This document shows, one piece after another, positions 1 through 13,069 of a stretch of 64,000 nt of DNA. Origin of the DNA: Tetragonia tetragonoides (lineage: Eukaryota > Streptophyta > Magnoliopsida > Caryophyllales > Aizoaceae). The notes beneath the pieces were generated by a model, which was not told the origin of the DNA, did not search any database, and saw only the letters and a list, made by a program, of their open reading frames with translations. The DNA lies in assembly GCA_038025085.1 (NCBI GenBank), contig CM076141.1, forward strand, positions 15,564,001 through 15,628,000. The letters are read 5' to 3'. Numbering within the stretch: the stretch's first letter is position 1; each line of letters opens with the position of its first letter. The translations under genes and the position numbers were made by a program.

Positions 1-1882
1 TTAGACCTCTTCTTGAACTCTGGCTTAGACTTCAACTTTTTGATTTGGGCACGAATTGTTGATGTCAACCATGGCACTGGTTTATCGTCTTTAAGCCCCG
101 CCTTGTAAACCATGTCTTTAAGGCGAACTCCCGCCTTACTTATGAAAGCAGATTCTACCATAACCTCAAACTCGGGCTCCCATGTGTATTTATCCTGCAA
201 TGTGTGTAAACAAGCGATTAGTCTAAGTAAGAGTCAGATAAAGTGAAAATTTCACTATTTTACGCGAACTTATAAAATATCATTGTACAACTTACATGAT
301 CTTTCAACCATTTTGGATATTTATCTTGAAACTTGGTCCAAACTTCATTGGAATCCATGTTCATATGTGATTGAAGGATGTGTTGTTCATATCTCCTATT
401 CAAATGTTTAAGGGTAGAAAATGAATCATGAAAGCATTAAATTAGAACAAATAAAAAGGGGTGAGCTATTATAAAACCATACCGTTCGTACTCTCCTAAC
501 ACTTCACAATTTGACAGGACATATTGGTGAGCAACACATAACTCTTTCTCTGATAAGAATCTATGTTTTCCATCTGTGGTTGCATGCCCAATGTTGTTAG
601 TAAAAACCCCAGGGAGACTTGGATCTATTTCATCTTGAACATTGCTCCCAACATTCCGACCTACATCTCTTGCCTTTGTATCTATGTGGGTCTCAAAATA
701 GTTGGTGCAAAAGTTTGATATCTCCTCAGTTAAGTATGCATTACGTATAGATCCCTCCACGTGTGCTTTATTACCAATTTTTCTCTTCAAATGACCTAGA
801 AACTTACAATATTGTCTAATTAGTTAAATAGTTTAAATATATAAAGCAAACTACACAACTAGATTATGTTACCTCTCAAATGGATACATCCATCTATATT
901 GCACAGGTCCACCATTTTTCGTTTCATATGACAAATGAATCAGTATATGTTCTATGGAGTTGAAGAAAGAAGGGGGGAACATTCTCTCCAACTTGCATAA
1001 AATTTCAGGAATATTGTTTTCAAGTCGAACCATATCAACATCTTTGAAATAAGGGGAGCATAAATCCCTGAAAAATTGACTTATCTCAGTAATTGCTTTC
1101 CACACATCAGGTGGAAGCAACTCTCTAAGTGCAACTGGTAGCAACCTCTCCATAAACATATGACAATCATGACTCTTCATTCCGGAAAGCTTATATTTTT
1201 CCATGTCAACACACCTACCTAGGTTGGAAGCATATCCGTCTGGAAACTTCAAGTCTCTTAGCCATTCACACAAGACTTTTGCATGCGCCTTTATCTAAAA
1301 CATATGGAGCCTTCGGCACCTCAACTCCACCATCCGCATCATAAACAAGTTCTAAGTTTGCACGGAGGCAATGTAAGAAGAGGTCTTTTCTTGCACTAAT
1401 TGTGTCCTTTGTCTTGCCCTTGGTATTCATGATAGTGTAAATTATTTGATCAAAAAAATTCTTTTCAATATGCCTGACATCCAAATTGTGTCGAATTAGG
1501 AGCTTTTTCCAATATGGAAGCTCCCAAAAGATGCTAACTTTCGTCCATCCACCCTTTTCCTTCTTTCTTCTCTTTGAAGTCTGAGACTCAATACTCCTAA
1601 GCAAACCAGACAATTGCTCCCATATTTGCTCACCAGTCAACCTCACTAGAGGGTCACGACTTTCTCTCCTACCCTTATAGAAGGTTCTTCTATTACGAAG
1701 GAAAACATGGTCCTTGCGAAGAAATTGTCGATGACAATCAAACCATGACATCTTAACTCCATGTTTAAGGAAGAATGCTCTTGTGTTACCCATGCAATAA
1801 GGACATGCAAGCTTTCCAGAAGTAGACCACCCCGAAACATCCCATATGCAGGAAAATCATTGATAGTCCACATAAGGGCTGC
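1..1882 (-). pseudogene. CACTA tnp2 transposase, C-terminal half (broken)
   Basis: This continues the gene interrupted at 1882/10345. The motif DFPAYGM (about 1850) and the following ACPYCMGNT region (about 1790-1815) are typical of tnp2, but a frameshift near 1830 separates them. Another frameshift near 1270 leads into the DUF4218 region (869-1273, with HDCHMFMERLLP at about 1140-1170). Likely introns are about 796-872, 407-480 and 194-292, judged from GT and AG borders. The last visible piece (1-193) ends in a PEFKKRS motif resembling the Transposase_24 / Ptta-En-Spm domain, which is an inference. The gene runs off the left edge. Confidence 0.8.
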
Positions 1883-4047
1883 TGTAACACCCCCCAATTC
1901 GCAACGATTTCTAGGGAACTATCGACGTCGCTGTACACGACTCGACACCGCCGAACCGTCACGAACCCAAGGGAATGCTACTGTAACATTTATCGCTAAG
2001 GAGTAAATGCTAAGCAGAAAGGAAAACTAGGTATCAAAGGAAGCATCTAAACAAATTAAACATAAATATCAGAGTTGTCTATCCAGCGGTCTTAAGTCCA
2101 TTATAGTTTTATTACAACTTTGCCTTCAAGGGCACAAACCAAAATCCCAAATAATCCAAGGTAACCAATAAATCCTTTGTTCTAAACAAACAGCCCACAT
2201 TCAACCTTCTAGCAAACCGTCCTCACTCAGCTATACCTGCACTTTGGTTTCCGTGACGGAAACAAGGTACAGAAGAAAAAGAGAAGAAACAAAAGAAAAC
2301 AAAAAGCAGATAAACTGAATATACGTCGTCCATACCCAGTAAAAACACTTTCGCAAACCTTACCTGAGTTTTAGACGAATCATTGAAATTCATTTGCATG
2401 CACAAGTAGTCATACAATCAAGCACACGCATACTCGATATTCAATTACATGCAATTCTTGCTTTAGTGATAATTGGAACACAAATGGATAAACCATCTTG
2501 ATTAGAGAGATAAGAGAGCGAATAGAATAGCGATTACCCATACTGTTCATAGATAGATATAAACATGCCATGGACTTACGCTAGTGTATACTCACACTAC
2601 CTCTAACATAATAATCGATATGTAGAGAATTAAACAATGGAGAATGATCCGTCCCGAACACACTACGAGGTGTCCATAAAAGAAACTTGGGAATCACGCA
2701 TCCCTAGACTATATCAATTAGATAAGTCTCGATAGGTCGGCTACTCCTAGGGATCCATTAATTGATCTAGTGGTACAACGAGACCACGACATACTACTTC
2801 ATTTCATGCTCATGATAATGAATAATAAGAACGACGATTACGACATAAATGCATATTAACAATAATCATGCTTCATATATGTATAACGAAATTTCGGCAG
2901 CACTTCGGCAGTACATCAAGATATCCAAAAATTACACTTTCACAAATAAACCATCCAATATAATAGTAGGTGCTCATTAGCACTCAATAATATCCCATTC
3001 CAAATAGCACATATTATTATATCATAATAATATTAGAAATTCAACATCGCCATAATTAAACATTAATTAGCATATGAACTAATTAATTAACGAAGCTTTA
3101 TAAACTTATCATACTCAGTATAAATCATATTTACAGCGAAGAATATATTTCAAATTCTTATAATTAACGACGAAATAATTTAATCATGCTTCCCATATTA
3201 AATTCACAATAATAATCAATTAGCACATAACACGTCAAAATAGTTTTGATGGGGCTTTGGAAAAAGGTAGGCACAATCGCTTACCTAACAAATGCTCATT
3301 AAGCAGTAGGTAACTTGTCTAATCACAACCCGATCAGGCTTGTCCGTTTGGTCCTAATTAAAAATAATTACCGAGACATAATTAATAAACACGAAAATCC
3401 AAAAAGTACTGAAAAAGGAAACTAGTATTTTTATTAAATTTTTTTATTTATTCCAACCAATCTAGGATTTTGAAAATCTGGATTCGGACTTCGAACGAGT
3501 ACAGAAAAATAATTAAGGAAGGGGGGTTTACCGGCGGGAAGAGGAGGCCGGTGCTGGCCTGGTGGCCGGCGACAGCAGGGAGAGGGAGAGAGAGTGAGTG
3601 TGCGGTGGAGTGAGAGAGAGAAGAGAGAGGGAGAGCCGTGAGAGAGGAGAGAGAGAGTGTGAGGTTTTTGGCTTAGTTTTTGCAACTGACCAACTGGCCC
3701 ATCTCTTAGCTTATATAGGTGTTTGGTCAAAGAAAGTCAAAACCTACTAGACCTAGGATTAATTTTTTGTTTTAATTGTCAATTAAAAATAATTAAAACT
3801 AATTAAATGCTAATTAAAACCAATTAAAACAATATAAATAACCCTTATTCATATACAAAACCATTTTAACTAACCCCTCAATTTGATAATTATAAATCCC
3901 GAAATTATCATAATAATAATTAATATTATTATGGCTTAATTTGAGTAAATCGAATCGTTAAATAAATATACGATTTAAATCTCCGAAACTATTTATAAAA
4001 GAATTATAAATCGATATTATAACTATAGAAAATATTGGGGTATCACA
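1883..4047 (-). repeat. 3' LTR of the gypsy element
   Basis: 2165 bp, same ends as the 5' LTR and closely similar along its length, but with two internal gaps relative to it. The gap near 3510 removes a GC-rich segment. Confidence 0.92.
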
Positions 4048-4060
4048 TTCTACCCTCCTT
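4048..4060 (-). other. Polypurine tract
   Basis: The minus strand reads AAGGAGGGTAGAA immediately before the 3' LTR. A near copy of the tract and its surroundings recurs at about 4258-4310 (see findings). Confidence 0.8.
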
Positions 4061-4290
4061 AAAAGAAGTTTTGTCCCGAAACTTGAAACATGAAGTAATC
4101 ACTTCTCAACGACGAAACGAGTTTACCCATACGAAGGTATAAATTGACTTTAGGACAACGACAATGCAATGCATGTACTACGGTTGTGATCTAGGTCGAT
4201 TAGCAGTGCAGTATGCAATGCTAGAACATTCAACTCTTGCAAAGCGGTAAACAAAACACAAAAATTACTAGGTGTGACATTCTGCCCTCC

Positions 4291-7192
4291 TTAAAAAGGG
4301 TTTCGTCCCGAAACTCGAATGAAATTAGTACCTTCGAGAAAGAGTTCTGGGTACTTCTCGCGCATCATGGATTCAGCTTCCCATGTTGCCTCTTCTTGAC
4401 CATGACGGGACCAAATAACTTTCACAATCGGAATAGTCTTTGTGCGAGTCGAGCGCTCTTTGCAATCGGTGATCTCGATCGGACGTTCTTCATATGTCAA
4501 AATCTCATCAAGTTCGATCGTTTCAGGTTGAACGACATGAGTTGGATCATGTACGTATCGCTTCAGTTGAGAGACGTGAAAGACATTGTGGACTTCCTCA
4601 AGTTCCACAGGTAAAGCTAGACGATAAGCAACTTCACCAATCCTCTCTAGGATCTCGTAAGGTCCAATGTAACGAGGACTTAACTTCCCCTTACGACCAA
4701 AACGCATAACACCCTTGGTAGGAGATACTCGCAAAAGTACCTTGCTTCCCACCTCAAATTCTTCAGGTCTACGACCTCTATCTGCATATGATTTCTGGCG
4801 ATCTTGTGCAGTTCGCATCTTCGTCTGAATCACCTTCACAATGTCGACAGTCTGCTGGATCATATCAGGACCCAAAACTGCAGTCTCGCTAATGTCGTTC
4901 CAACATATAGGCGATCTACACTTCCTACCATACAAGGCTTCATATGGCGCTCGATTGATGCTTGAATGATAGCTATTGTTGTAAGAAAATTCGATCAACG
5001 GAATGTGTTTATCCCAACCGAACCTTGGTATTCGAGGGCACACGCTCGAAGCATATCCTCTAGAGTCTGGATTGTCCTTTCCGTCTAGCCATCTGTTGCA
5101 GGATGAAAAGTGGTACTAAACTTCAATTTGTTTCCGAAAGCTTCTTGTAATTTCTGCCAGAAGTTAGAGAGAAATCTCGAGTCTCTATCAGAAACAATAT
5201 CTTCAAGTACACCATGAAGTCTCATGACCTCCTTGACGTATGCGTCAGCCAGTTTCTCCATTTCCCACGTGTCGTGCATAGGGATGAATCGTGCGACCTT
5301 CGTCAAACGATCTACAACCACCCAAATGGCGTTGTCAAAGGTAAACCCATGACAAAATCCATAGAAATCGAATTCCATTTCCAAGTCGGAACTTCCAGTG
5401 ATTGTACCATTCCACCCGCTCTCTTGTGCTCGATCTTGACTTTCTGACATGTCAAACACTTCACTACAAACTCAGCGACATCTTGTTTCATGCCTTTCCA
5501 CCAGAACACTTGGCGAAGATCTTTGTAAAGCTTATCTCCACTAGGATGTACAGAATACGGTGTATTATGAGCTTCACCCAGAATCTGACTTTTGATATCT
5601 GGGTCATTGGGTACGCAAACACGTTCTCCAAATCTCACAATTCCATCTCGGCCCAAAGTGAAGTCCTCGGACCTACCCTCGTCTTTGTGGTTTAGAATCC
5701 GCTGAAGATCCTCATCACCACTTTGTTTATCTTTGATCTCTTCAAGCAGTGTTGGTCGAACAGTCATATGTGCTAAGGTACATTGAACGTCACCTTGAAA
5801 CACAATCTCCACCTTGAGACTTTGCAAGTCACGTATGATCTCCTTAGGAAGCACTAAAGCAGTGTTTAACGAATGTCAAGTCTTCCTACTCAAAGCATCA
5901 GCGACTACGTTAGCTTTACCCTCATGGTACTGGATATCAATGTCGTACTCTGTCAGAAGTTCTAGCCATCTCCTTTGGCGCATGTTCAACTCGTTATGCG
6001 TAAAGAAATACTTGAGACTCTTGTGATCAGTAAACATCTTGACTGCGGAACCATACAGGTAATGTCGCCAAATCTTCAATGCAAATACGACAGCAGCAAG
6101 TTCTAGATCATGCGTAGGATAGTTGTCTTCATGCTTCTTCAGTTGTCGTGAGGCGTAAGCCACGACCTTTCCATGTTACATCAAAACACACCCTAATCCA
6201 TGCTTAGACGCGTCACTGTAGACCTCATATCCTTCCGTTCCGGACGACAATGTGAAAATAGGTGCACTTGTAAGACGTTTCTTCAACTCTTGGAAAGCAG
6301 TCTCACACTTGTTGGACCATACAAACTTTGTCGTTTTCTTCATCAAATTCGTGATTGGCTGCGCAATCTTTGAGAAACCTTCCACAAATCGTCTATAATA
6401 TCCAGCAAGTCCAAGAAAACTTCGAACTTCGATAACGGTCGTTGGTCTTGGCCAATCTGTAACAGCTCGAATCTTCTCTGGATCTACGGCCACTCCATCC
6501 TTAGACACCATGTGTCCGAAGAAAGATACCGTGTCTAACCAAAACTCACACTTAGACAACTTGGCGTAAAGTTGATTTCTTCGAAGAATCTCCAAAACAG
6601 TACGTAGATGTTGCTCATGCTCCTTGGCGTTCTTCGAGTAAACCAGAATATCATCGATAAAGACTCCAACAAACTGGTCTAGGTAAGGTTTGAACGTACG
6701 GTTCATCAAGTCCATGAACTTTGCAGGCGCATTTGTCAATCCAAAAGGCATCACAGTGAACTCGTAGTGTCCATACCTCGTCCTAAACGCTGTCTTCGCA
6801 ATATTAGGCTCCGAGATCCTCAACTGATGGTATCCTGATCGCAGGTCTATCTTTGAGAAAATTGACGCACCACGCAGTTGGTCAAACAGATCGTCAATTC
6901 GGGGAAGTGGGTATCTATTCTTGATCGTAATCTTGTTTAACTCGCGGTAGTCGATGCACAGTCTCATACTACCATCCTTCTTCCGTACAAACAAAGCAGG
7001 AGCACCCCAAGGCGATACACTCGGACGTATGTATCCCTTTTGTAACAAATCCTCAAGTTGTGTTTTCAGTTCCTTCATCTCAGCAGGTGCCATACGATAC
7101 GGTGCTTTTGAAATTGGTGCAGAACCTGGAGCAAGCTCGATCGTAAAGTCGATAATGCGTCGTGGAGGCATTCCGGGAATCTCTAGCTCCAT
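4291..7192 (-). pseudogene. Gypsy pol: RT, RNase H, integrase, chromodomain-like end (broken)
   Basis: Reverse transcriptase occupies 6176-7192, with [22 protein letters not shown] and the catalytic FIDDILVYS all present. RNase H follows in the same frame after a single stop at 6176-6178 ([11 protein letters not shown] at about 6020). After another in-frame stop at 5876-5878 come the integrase zinc-binding H-H-C-C region (CLTCQK at about 5450) and its core. The core carries a frameshift near 5330-5340, a stop at 5085-5087 and another shift near 5045. The C-terminal part (4291-5043) has the HNVFHVSQLK motif and then a chromodomain-like segment (VIWSRHGQEEATWE, about 4390). The stops at 6176 and 5085 each differ by one base from a Gln codon, which suggests decay by C-to-T changes. 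Confidence 0.9.
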
Positions 7193-7556
7193 ACTCGAAA
7201 CGCATCTCTAGTTCCACAGAGTTAGGCTCAACACTTGGCTCGTCAGCAGGAGCATCGTCAGCCTCAGGTTCGGACTCGGTAGGTTCCTCTTCAGGATCAA
7301 GATCCTCATTAGCATCCAAGTCGTGATAAAGCTCTATTGGAACGTCATCGTCACGAGCATCGGGCGCAGGTTGGTCCACCTCGTGCGCGCCATTGCCTTG
7401 CGCCACAAGGGCAGTTGCGACCTCGTCACGCTCGCCGTGTGTAGGCTCACTATCGGAGATGTCTACATACTCCACCTCGTTCTCGAGTGCAACAATCATC
7501 GCTCGTGGTTTTCTACCTCTAGTCGACTTCATCGCGGTCAAACGAGTAATTGCCAT
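7080..7556 (-). pseudogene. Residual leader/gag N-terminus of the gypsy element
   Basis: The frame begins with a basic start (motif KSTRGRKPRA) and becomes strongly acidic (Asp/Glu-rich). It has no gag capsid domain, zinc knuckle or protease DTG/DSG motif. It runs out of frame into the beginning of reverse transcriptase near 7195. I read it as the stump left by an internal deletion that removed gag and protease; it could instead be an unrelated leader ORF. Confidence 0.5.
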
Positions 7557-7734
7557 CTACAAAAGGGCAATCAAACAATAAGAACATTTAAATCACAATT
7601 AAGGTGATTTCAAGTAATTCCTATCTTCTAGGACTACTATGCTCAACAGCTTTAATTATATTTTATTTTCCCCAAAAATGAAACTAATCTTAATTAATTC
7701 ATTTATTAAACCTATGCAACCTTTTAAACCTAGG

Positions 7735-7746
7735 GCTCTGATACCA
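7735..7746 (-). other. Primer-binding site (initiator tRNA-Met type)
   Basis: The minus strand reads TGGTATCAGAGC, complementary to the 3' end of plant initiator tRNA-Met, two bases inside the 5' LTR. Confidence 0.92.
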
Positions 7747-7748
7747 TT

Positions 7749-10344
7749 TGTAACACCCCCGAATTTGCAACGATTTTCAGGGAACTATCGACGTTGCTGT
7801 ACACGCCTCGACACCGCCGAACCGTCACGAACCCAAGGGAATGCTACTGCAACATTTAACGCTAATGAGTAAATGCTAAGCAGAAAGGAAAACTAGATAT
7901 CAAAGGAAGCATCTAAACAAATTAAACATAAATATCAGAGTTGTCTATCCAGCGGTCTTAAGTCCATTATAGTTTTATTACAACTTTGCCTTCAAGGGCA
8001 CAAACCAAAATCCCAAATAATCCAAGGTAACCAATAAATCCATAGTTCTAAACAAACAGCCCACATTCAACCTTCTAGCAAATCGTCCTCACTCAGCTAC
8101 ACCTGCACTTTGGTTTCCGTGATGAAAACAAGGTACAAAAGAAAAAGAGAAGAAACAAAAGAAAAAAAAAATCAGATAAACTGAATAAACGTCGTCCATA
8201 CCCAGTAAAAACACTTTCGCAAACCTTACTTGGGTTTTAGACGAATCATTGAAATTCATTTGCATGCACAAGTAGTCATACAATCAAGCACACGCATACT
8301 CGATATTCAATTACATGAAATTCTTGCTTTGGTGATCATTCGAACACATAGATAAACCATCTTGATTAGAGAGATAAGAGAGCGAATAGAACAGCGATTA
8401 CCCATATTGTTCATAGATAGATATAGACATGCCATGGACTTACGCTAGTGTATACTCACACTATCTCTAACATAATAATCGATATGTAGAGAATTAAACA
8501 ATGGGGAATGATCTGTCCCGAACACACTACGAGGTGTCCATAAAAGGAAGTTGGGAATCACGCATCCCTAGACTATATCAATGAGATAAGTCTCGATAGC
8601 TCGGCTACTCCTAGGGATCCATTAGGAGTCTTATTCTCATTTAATTCAATTCACATACTTGCATTGATTGATCTAGTGGTACAACGAGACCACGACATAC
8701 TACTTCATTTCATGCTCATGATAATGAATAATAATAATGACGACTACGACATAAATGCATATTAACAATAATCATGCTTCATATATGTCTAACGAAATTT
8801 CGGCAGCACTTCGACAGTACATCAAGATATCCAAAAATTACACTTTCACAAATAAACCATCCAATATAATAGTAGGTGCTCATTAGCACTCAATAATATC
8901 TCATTCCAAATACCACATATTATTATATCATAATAATATTAGAAATTCAACATCGCCATAATTAAACATTAATTAGCATATGAACTAATTAATTAGCGAA
9001 GATTTATAAACTTATCATACTCAGTATAAATCATATTTACAGCGAAGAATATATTTCAAATTCTCATAATTAACGACGATATAATTTAATCATGCTTCAC
9101 ATATTAAATTCACAATAATAATCAATTAGCACATAACACATCAAAATAGTTTTGATGGGGCTTTGGAAAGAGGTAGGCACAATCTCTTACCTAACAAACG
9201 CTCACTAAGTAGGTAACTTGGCTAATCACAACCCGATCACGCTTGTCCGTTTGGTCCTAATTAAAAACAATTACCGAGACATAATTAATAAATACGAAAA
9301 TCCAAACAGTAATGAAACTGTAAACTAATATTTTTATTACATTTCATGATTTATTACAAGCAATATAGGCTTTTGAAAATCCTGATTCGGACTCCGAACG
9401 AGTACAGAAAAATAAAAATAATTATTGAAAAATACTGAAAATACGAAATTATTAAACAAATCCCTAATCGGTTTTTCGAGTCTAGGCCGTGATACACCAA
9501 GCATGGGGACCCACGACCTATCCCATCACCAAGACCACCGTGGACGGCGGTGGCTCGCCGGAGCACCAGCGACGGAGGAGAGAGAGAGCGCGAGAGAGAG
9601 AAAGGAATTGTGTGAGAGAGAGAGAGAGAGAGCGACTGAGAGAGGAAGGAGCGACGGGCAAGGCCCAGTCGCGTCGGCCACTCATCGGCGACCACCCACG
9701 CGTGGCCTGGTGGCGCGGCGGCGGCGCGACAGCCCCGACTCGACAAAAACAGGGGAGGGGGAAAACAGTGCACGAAAGAGAGAGAAAGAAAGAGAGAGAA
9801 GGAAGGGGGGTTTACCGGCGGGAAGAGGAGGCCGGTGCTGGCCTGGTGGCCGGCGACAACAGGGAGAGGGAGAGAGAGTGAGAGAGAGTGAGTGTGCGGT
9901 GGAGTGAGAGAGAGAAGAGATAGGGAGAGCCGTGAGAGAGGAGAGAGAGAGTGTGTGAGGTTTTTGGCTCAGTTTTTGCAACTGATCAACTGGCCCATCT
10001 CTTACCTTATATAGGTGTTTGGTCAAAGAAAGTCAAAACCTACTAGACCTAGGATTAATTTTCTGATTTAATTGTCAATTAAAAATAATTAAAACTAATT
10101 AAATGCTAATTAAAACCAATTAAAACAATATGAATAAGCCTTATTCATATACAAAACCATTTTAACTAAATCCCTCAATTTGATAATTATAAATCCCGAA
10201 ATTCTCATAATAATAATTAATATTATTATGGCTTAATTTGAGTAAATCGAATCATTAAATAAATATACGATTTAAATCTCCGAAACTATTTATAAAAGAA
10301 TTATAAATCGATATTATAACTATAGAAAATATTGGGGTATCACA
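7749..10344 (-). repeat. 5' LTR of the gypsy element
   Basis: 2596 bp, TG..CA ends. It contains a GA/CT-rich block (about 9570-9960) that opens long spurious frames on both strands. It is about 430 bp longer than the partner LTR: it has about 45 bp near 8630-8675 and about 370 bp near 9415-9800 that the other lacks. Confidence 0.92.
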
Positions 10345-11586
10345 GCTGCCCTCATATTGAAATTTTGTTTCTTAAATACATCATAAGTCAATGCTCCCTT
10401 TTCCCACAACTCTTTCAACTCCTCTATAAGAGGTTGGAGGTAGACATCCAAGTTTCCTCTAGGGTTTTTAGGGCCAGGAATAATGATGCTAAGAAACATA
10501 TAAGGCTTCTTCATGCACAACCAAGGTGGCAAATTATATGGCGTTAGAATAATGGGCCAACAAGAGTATTTCCTCCCGGATTGGCCAAAAGGTGCAAAGC
10601 CATCTGTGCATAGGCCAAGACGGACATTACGACCATCGGCTGCAAAATCCGGATAATCACGGTCAAACTTCTTCCAAGCCTCTCCATCACTTGGATGAGC
10701 CACTACACCAGGAGAACGACGATTATCCAAATGCCAACTCATTTGCTCGGCTACATTCCTAGTTGCATAAAGTCTTTGCAACCTTGGGGTAATTGGGAAA
10801 TAGGTCAATACTTAGGCAGGATTAAGCTTACCCCTTGAAATATTCTTATACCGATCCGCATTGCATTTATGACATTTTTCCAAATTAATATCTTCCTTCC
10901 AATATAGCATACAACCATTACGACATGCATGGATCTTTTGATGTGGGAGTTCAAGACCTTGAAGTACCTTCCTAGTTTCATAAAATGTTGTGCTCATCAT
11001 GTTCACATCAGAAATTACATCCTTAAACAAAGATGCAATGCCATCAACACCTCTATGAGGTATGTTATATTCACATTTTAGGTTTATTATCCTAGCGGCC
11101 ATTTCCAAGACAGACACACGACAACCTTCAAACAACGGCTTCTCAACTGCTTTCATCATGTATGTCAAATAACTTCTTTGTCTCAGAATTAGGGTTATCC
11201 TCAAATTCATCAAACCCTTCGTTCCTAACATTATCATTCCCACAACCTAAAGCATCCATCACCATGTCTCGGTATGGGTTGGGTTCTTCTGCTATAGTGG
11301 CGGTGTTTGTTGGAGGTTCCAAATCATCATGACATTCACCATGACACACCCACTCAAAGTAATTTTCAAGAAACCCAAACTTATGAACATGCACCCTAAC
11401 ATCGTCAACCTCTAAATACTTCTTATTCTTACACCTAGAACATGGATATCTCAACTTTAATTCATCCTTAAAGCTTTGTTGTAGAGAAGCAAATTGAACA
11501 AATTCTTCTACCCCGCTAATAAAATTTTCATTAAATGATATTCCATCCTTTCTCTAATACATCCAATTTCGATCACTTCTCGTCAT
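10345..11586 (-). pseudogene. CACTA tnp2 transposase, N-terminal half (broken)
   Basis: Reading on the minus strand from an ATG at 11586, the first residues match the transposase-associated domain of plant CACTA elements (an early WMY motif, then the zinc-ligand motif YPCSRCKN at about 11450, then H and C residues). A stop codon already falls within the first dozen codons. The acidic linker is followed by a frameshift near 11160 into the tnp2 core (CMLYWKED at about 10910, SWHLDNR at about 10730, DGFAPFG at about 10600). A further stop lies at 10812. The frame runs into the retrotransposon LTR at 10344 and resumes at 1882. The product would have cut and moved CACTA ends; this copy is dead. 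Confidence 0.85.
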
Positions 11587-11639
11587 TACTGCATAAATGG
11601 CCACAACAAAACGCGATATTCATTACTAAGACATGTGAG

Positions 11640-11944
11640 TTTTATTATTATGAGTTTTCGTTGTTCATATATCAACCAAAAAAAAAATTAAACATAAACT
11701 AAACAATCAACAACAATAGGACGGTCATTATCCCATTACCGAGGGGGTAATCTCACCATTACCCACGAGAGGTTATTTTATATACTTGAATGTATATAAA
11801 ATGAACCAATCTACTTCACCACAAGACACACAACATCCTCCAACAACATAAGGGAAAAGGGGGCCGGTAATCATCCCATTACCGAGGGGAGTAATCTCCC
11901 ATTACCCTCTAGGGAGTGATTTTAAACCCATCACTTATGGGTGG

Positions 11945-12004
<60 letters not shown>

Positions 12005-13069
12005 CATATTACATACTTAGGAGGGAGAGGGAAAGCGTACACATCATAATACATACATATCATATTATTAATATAAAGTTAGTCAACCATCTACTAGAAA
12101 TAAAATATTAGCATTCGAAGTTTGGCCTATGTCATTTATATTGGATGAGCAAAAACAAATTGTCATTTATAGTTAGGTCTTGGGATTATTTAAAAATGAC
12201 ATTGTACAAAGCTTGCATATTTTATATATCAATACCCGACAACATCACTTGTTTGATACTTTAAGCAATTAACTAATACTTTTTTGTGACTACCATGGTT
12301 TCAATTTTTAATCATGGTTTTAACATCACTGGTTTTAACCATGGTTTCAATTTTTAATCATATAAAGTAGACCATGAAACTCATAATTAGTAAACTAGCA
12401 TGTTCTACGTGATTCACACAAAGCAAAGCATGTATCAATTTTCATACAAACCAATTGAGGTAAATCCTAGTAGAAGAATAAAATCACCTCAAATTAGAAA
12501 CCCTAAATCTACAGATTAGAGAGAGGAAAGAAAACAATACCGATTCTGAAACCTCCAACTTCTAAAACTATAGCTCAAAATTGTAATCTCCAATCACCAA
12601 CCTGCAAACCCTAAAAAAAATAAGTTCAAAATCTAACCTCTAATTCGTAAATGGGGAAAGGGGAATTTGTAAACAAAATCAAAGAGCTGAAAGGGGAATT
12701 TTTTACCTGATCTGAGAGAGAGGCCGATAGGATTCAGTTCGGATGGCGAAACCGAGATCGTGAGCTGGAGAGTGAGCTGTGAGGTGGAGAGAGAGCGGTG
12801 TGAAGCGAAACCGATGATATTAACCCATCGGTCAATAAGCGGTGGTGAGCGGTGGGGATAGAGCGGAGTGAGTGGTGGTGGGAAATTGACGGTGGAGAGG
12901 AGTGCCGGTGGTGAGAGCTTGACGGTGGAGAGGAGTGACGGTGGAGAGGCTGGGAACTCAGTCGCTTGGGTCAAATGGTGTGTTAAGGGTTTGAGCGAAG
13001 TAAGCGAAGGGTGGTCATTATTTACAACTCATTTTGTCTTTTTTTTTTTAATTCTGTTCTGAGTATTAG
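11640..13069. other. CACTA 5' non-coding region
   Basis: No convincing gene. It lies between the transposase start and the subterminal repeats. It holds a (TA)n microsatellite (11948-12003), two similar copies of a block built on cccattaccgagggg (around 11730 and 11875), and a purine-rich stretch with repeated gacggtggagagg motifs (12885-12950). The minus-strand ORF at 12633-12974 is low-complexity Ser/Pro-rich and probably not coding. Confidence 0.6.
11948..12003. repeat. (TA)n microsatellite
   Basis: About 28 perfect TA dinucleotides inside the CACTA 5' region. Confidence 0.95.

Larger units (their letters stand above)
1883..10344 (-). mobile_element. Ty3/gypsy (chromovirus-like) LTR retrotransposon, gag-deleted
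   Basis: Two LTRs starting tgtaacaccc and ending gtatcaca bound the element, flanked by a perfect 5-bp target duplication gctgc at 1878-1882 and 10345-10349. The coding strand is minus, so the right LTR is the 5' LTR. A primer-binding site for initiator tRNA-Met lies at 7735-7746 and a polypurine tract at 4048-4060. The order RT, RNase H, integrase and a C-terminal chromodomain-like motif indicates Ty3/gypsy, probably the Tekay/Del chromovirus group (an inference from motif style). gag and protease are missing and pol carries several stops and frameshifts, so the copy is non-autonomous. It interrupts the CACTA transposase gene. Confidence 0.93.

Noticed and set aside
1761..2006. Plus-strand ORF across the left edge of the gypsy LTR
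   Set aside because: Spans an insertion boundary; antisense to tnp2 on one side and LTR on the other.
9425..10026. Overlapping Arg/Glu-rich and Ser/Leu-rich ORFs
   Set aside because: GA/CT-rich low-complexity part of the gypsy LTR; open on several frames at once.
12633..12974. Ser/Pro-rich minus-strand ORF in the CACTA 5' region
   Set aside because: Made of short tandem words; no homology visible and no splice link to tnp2.
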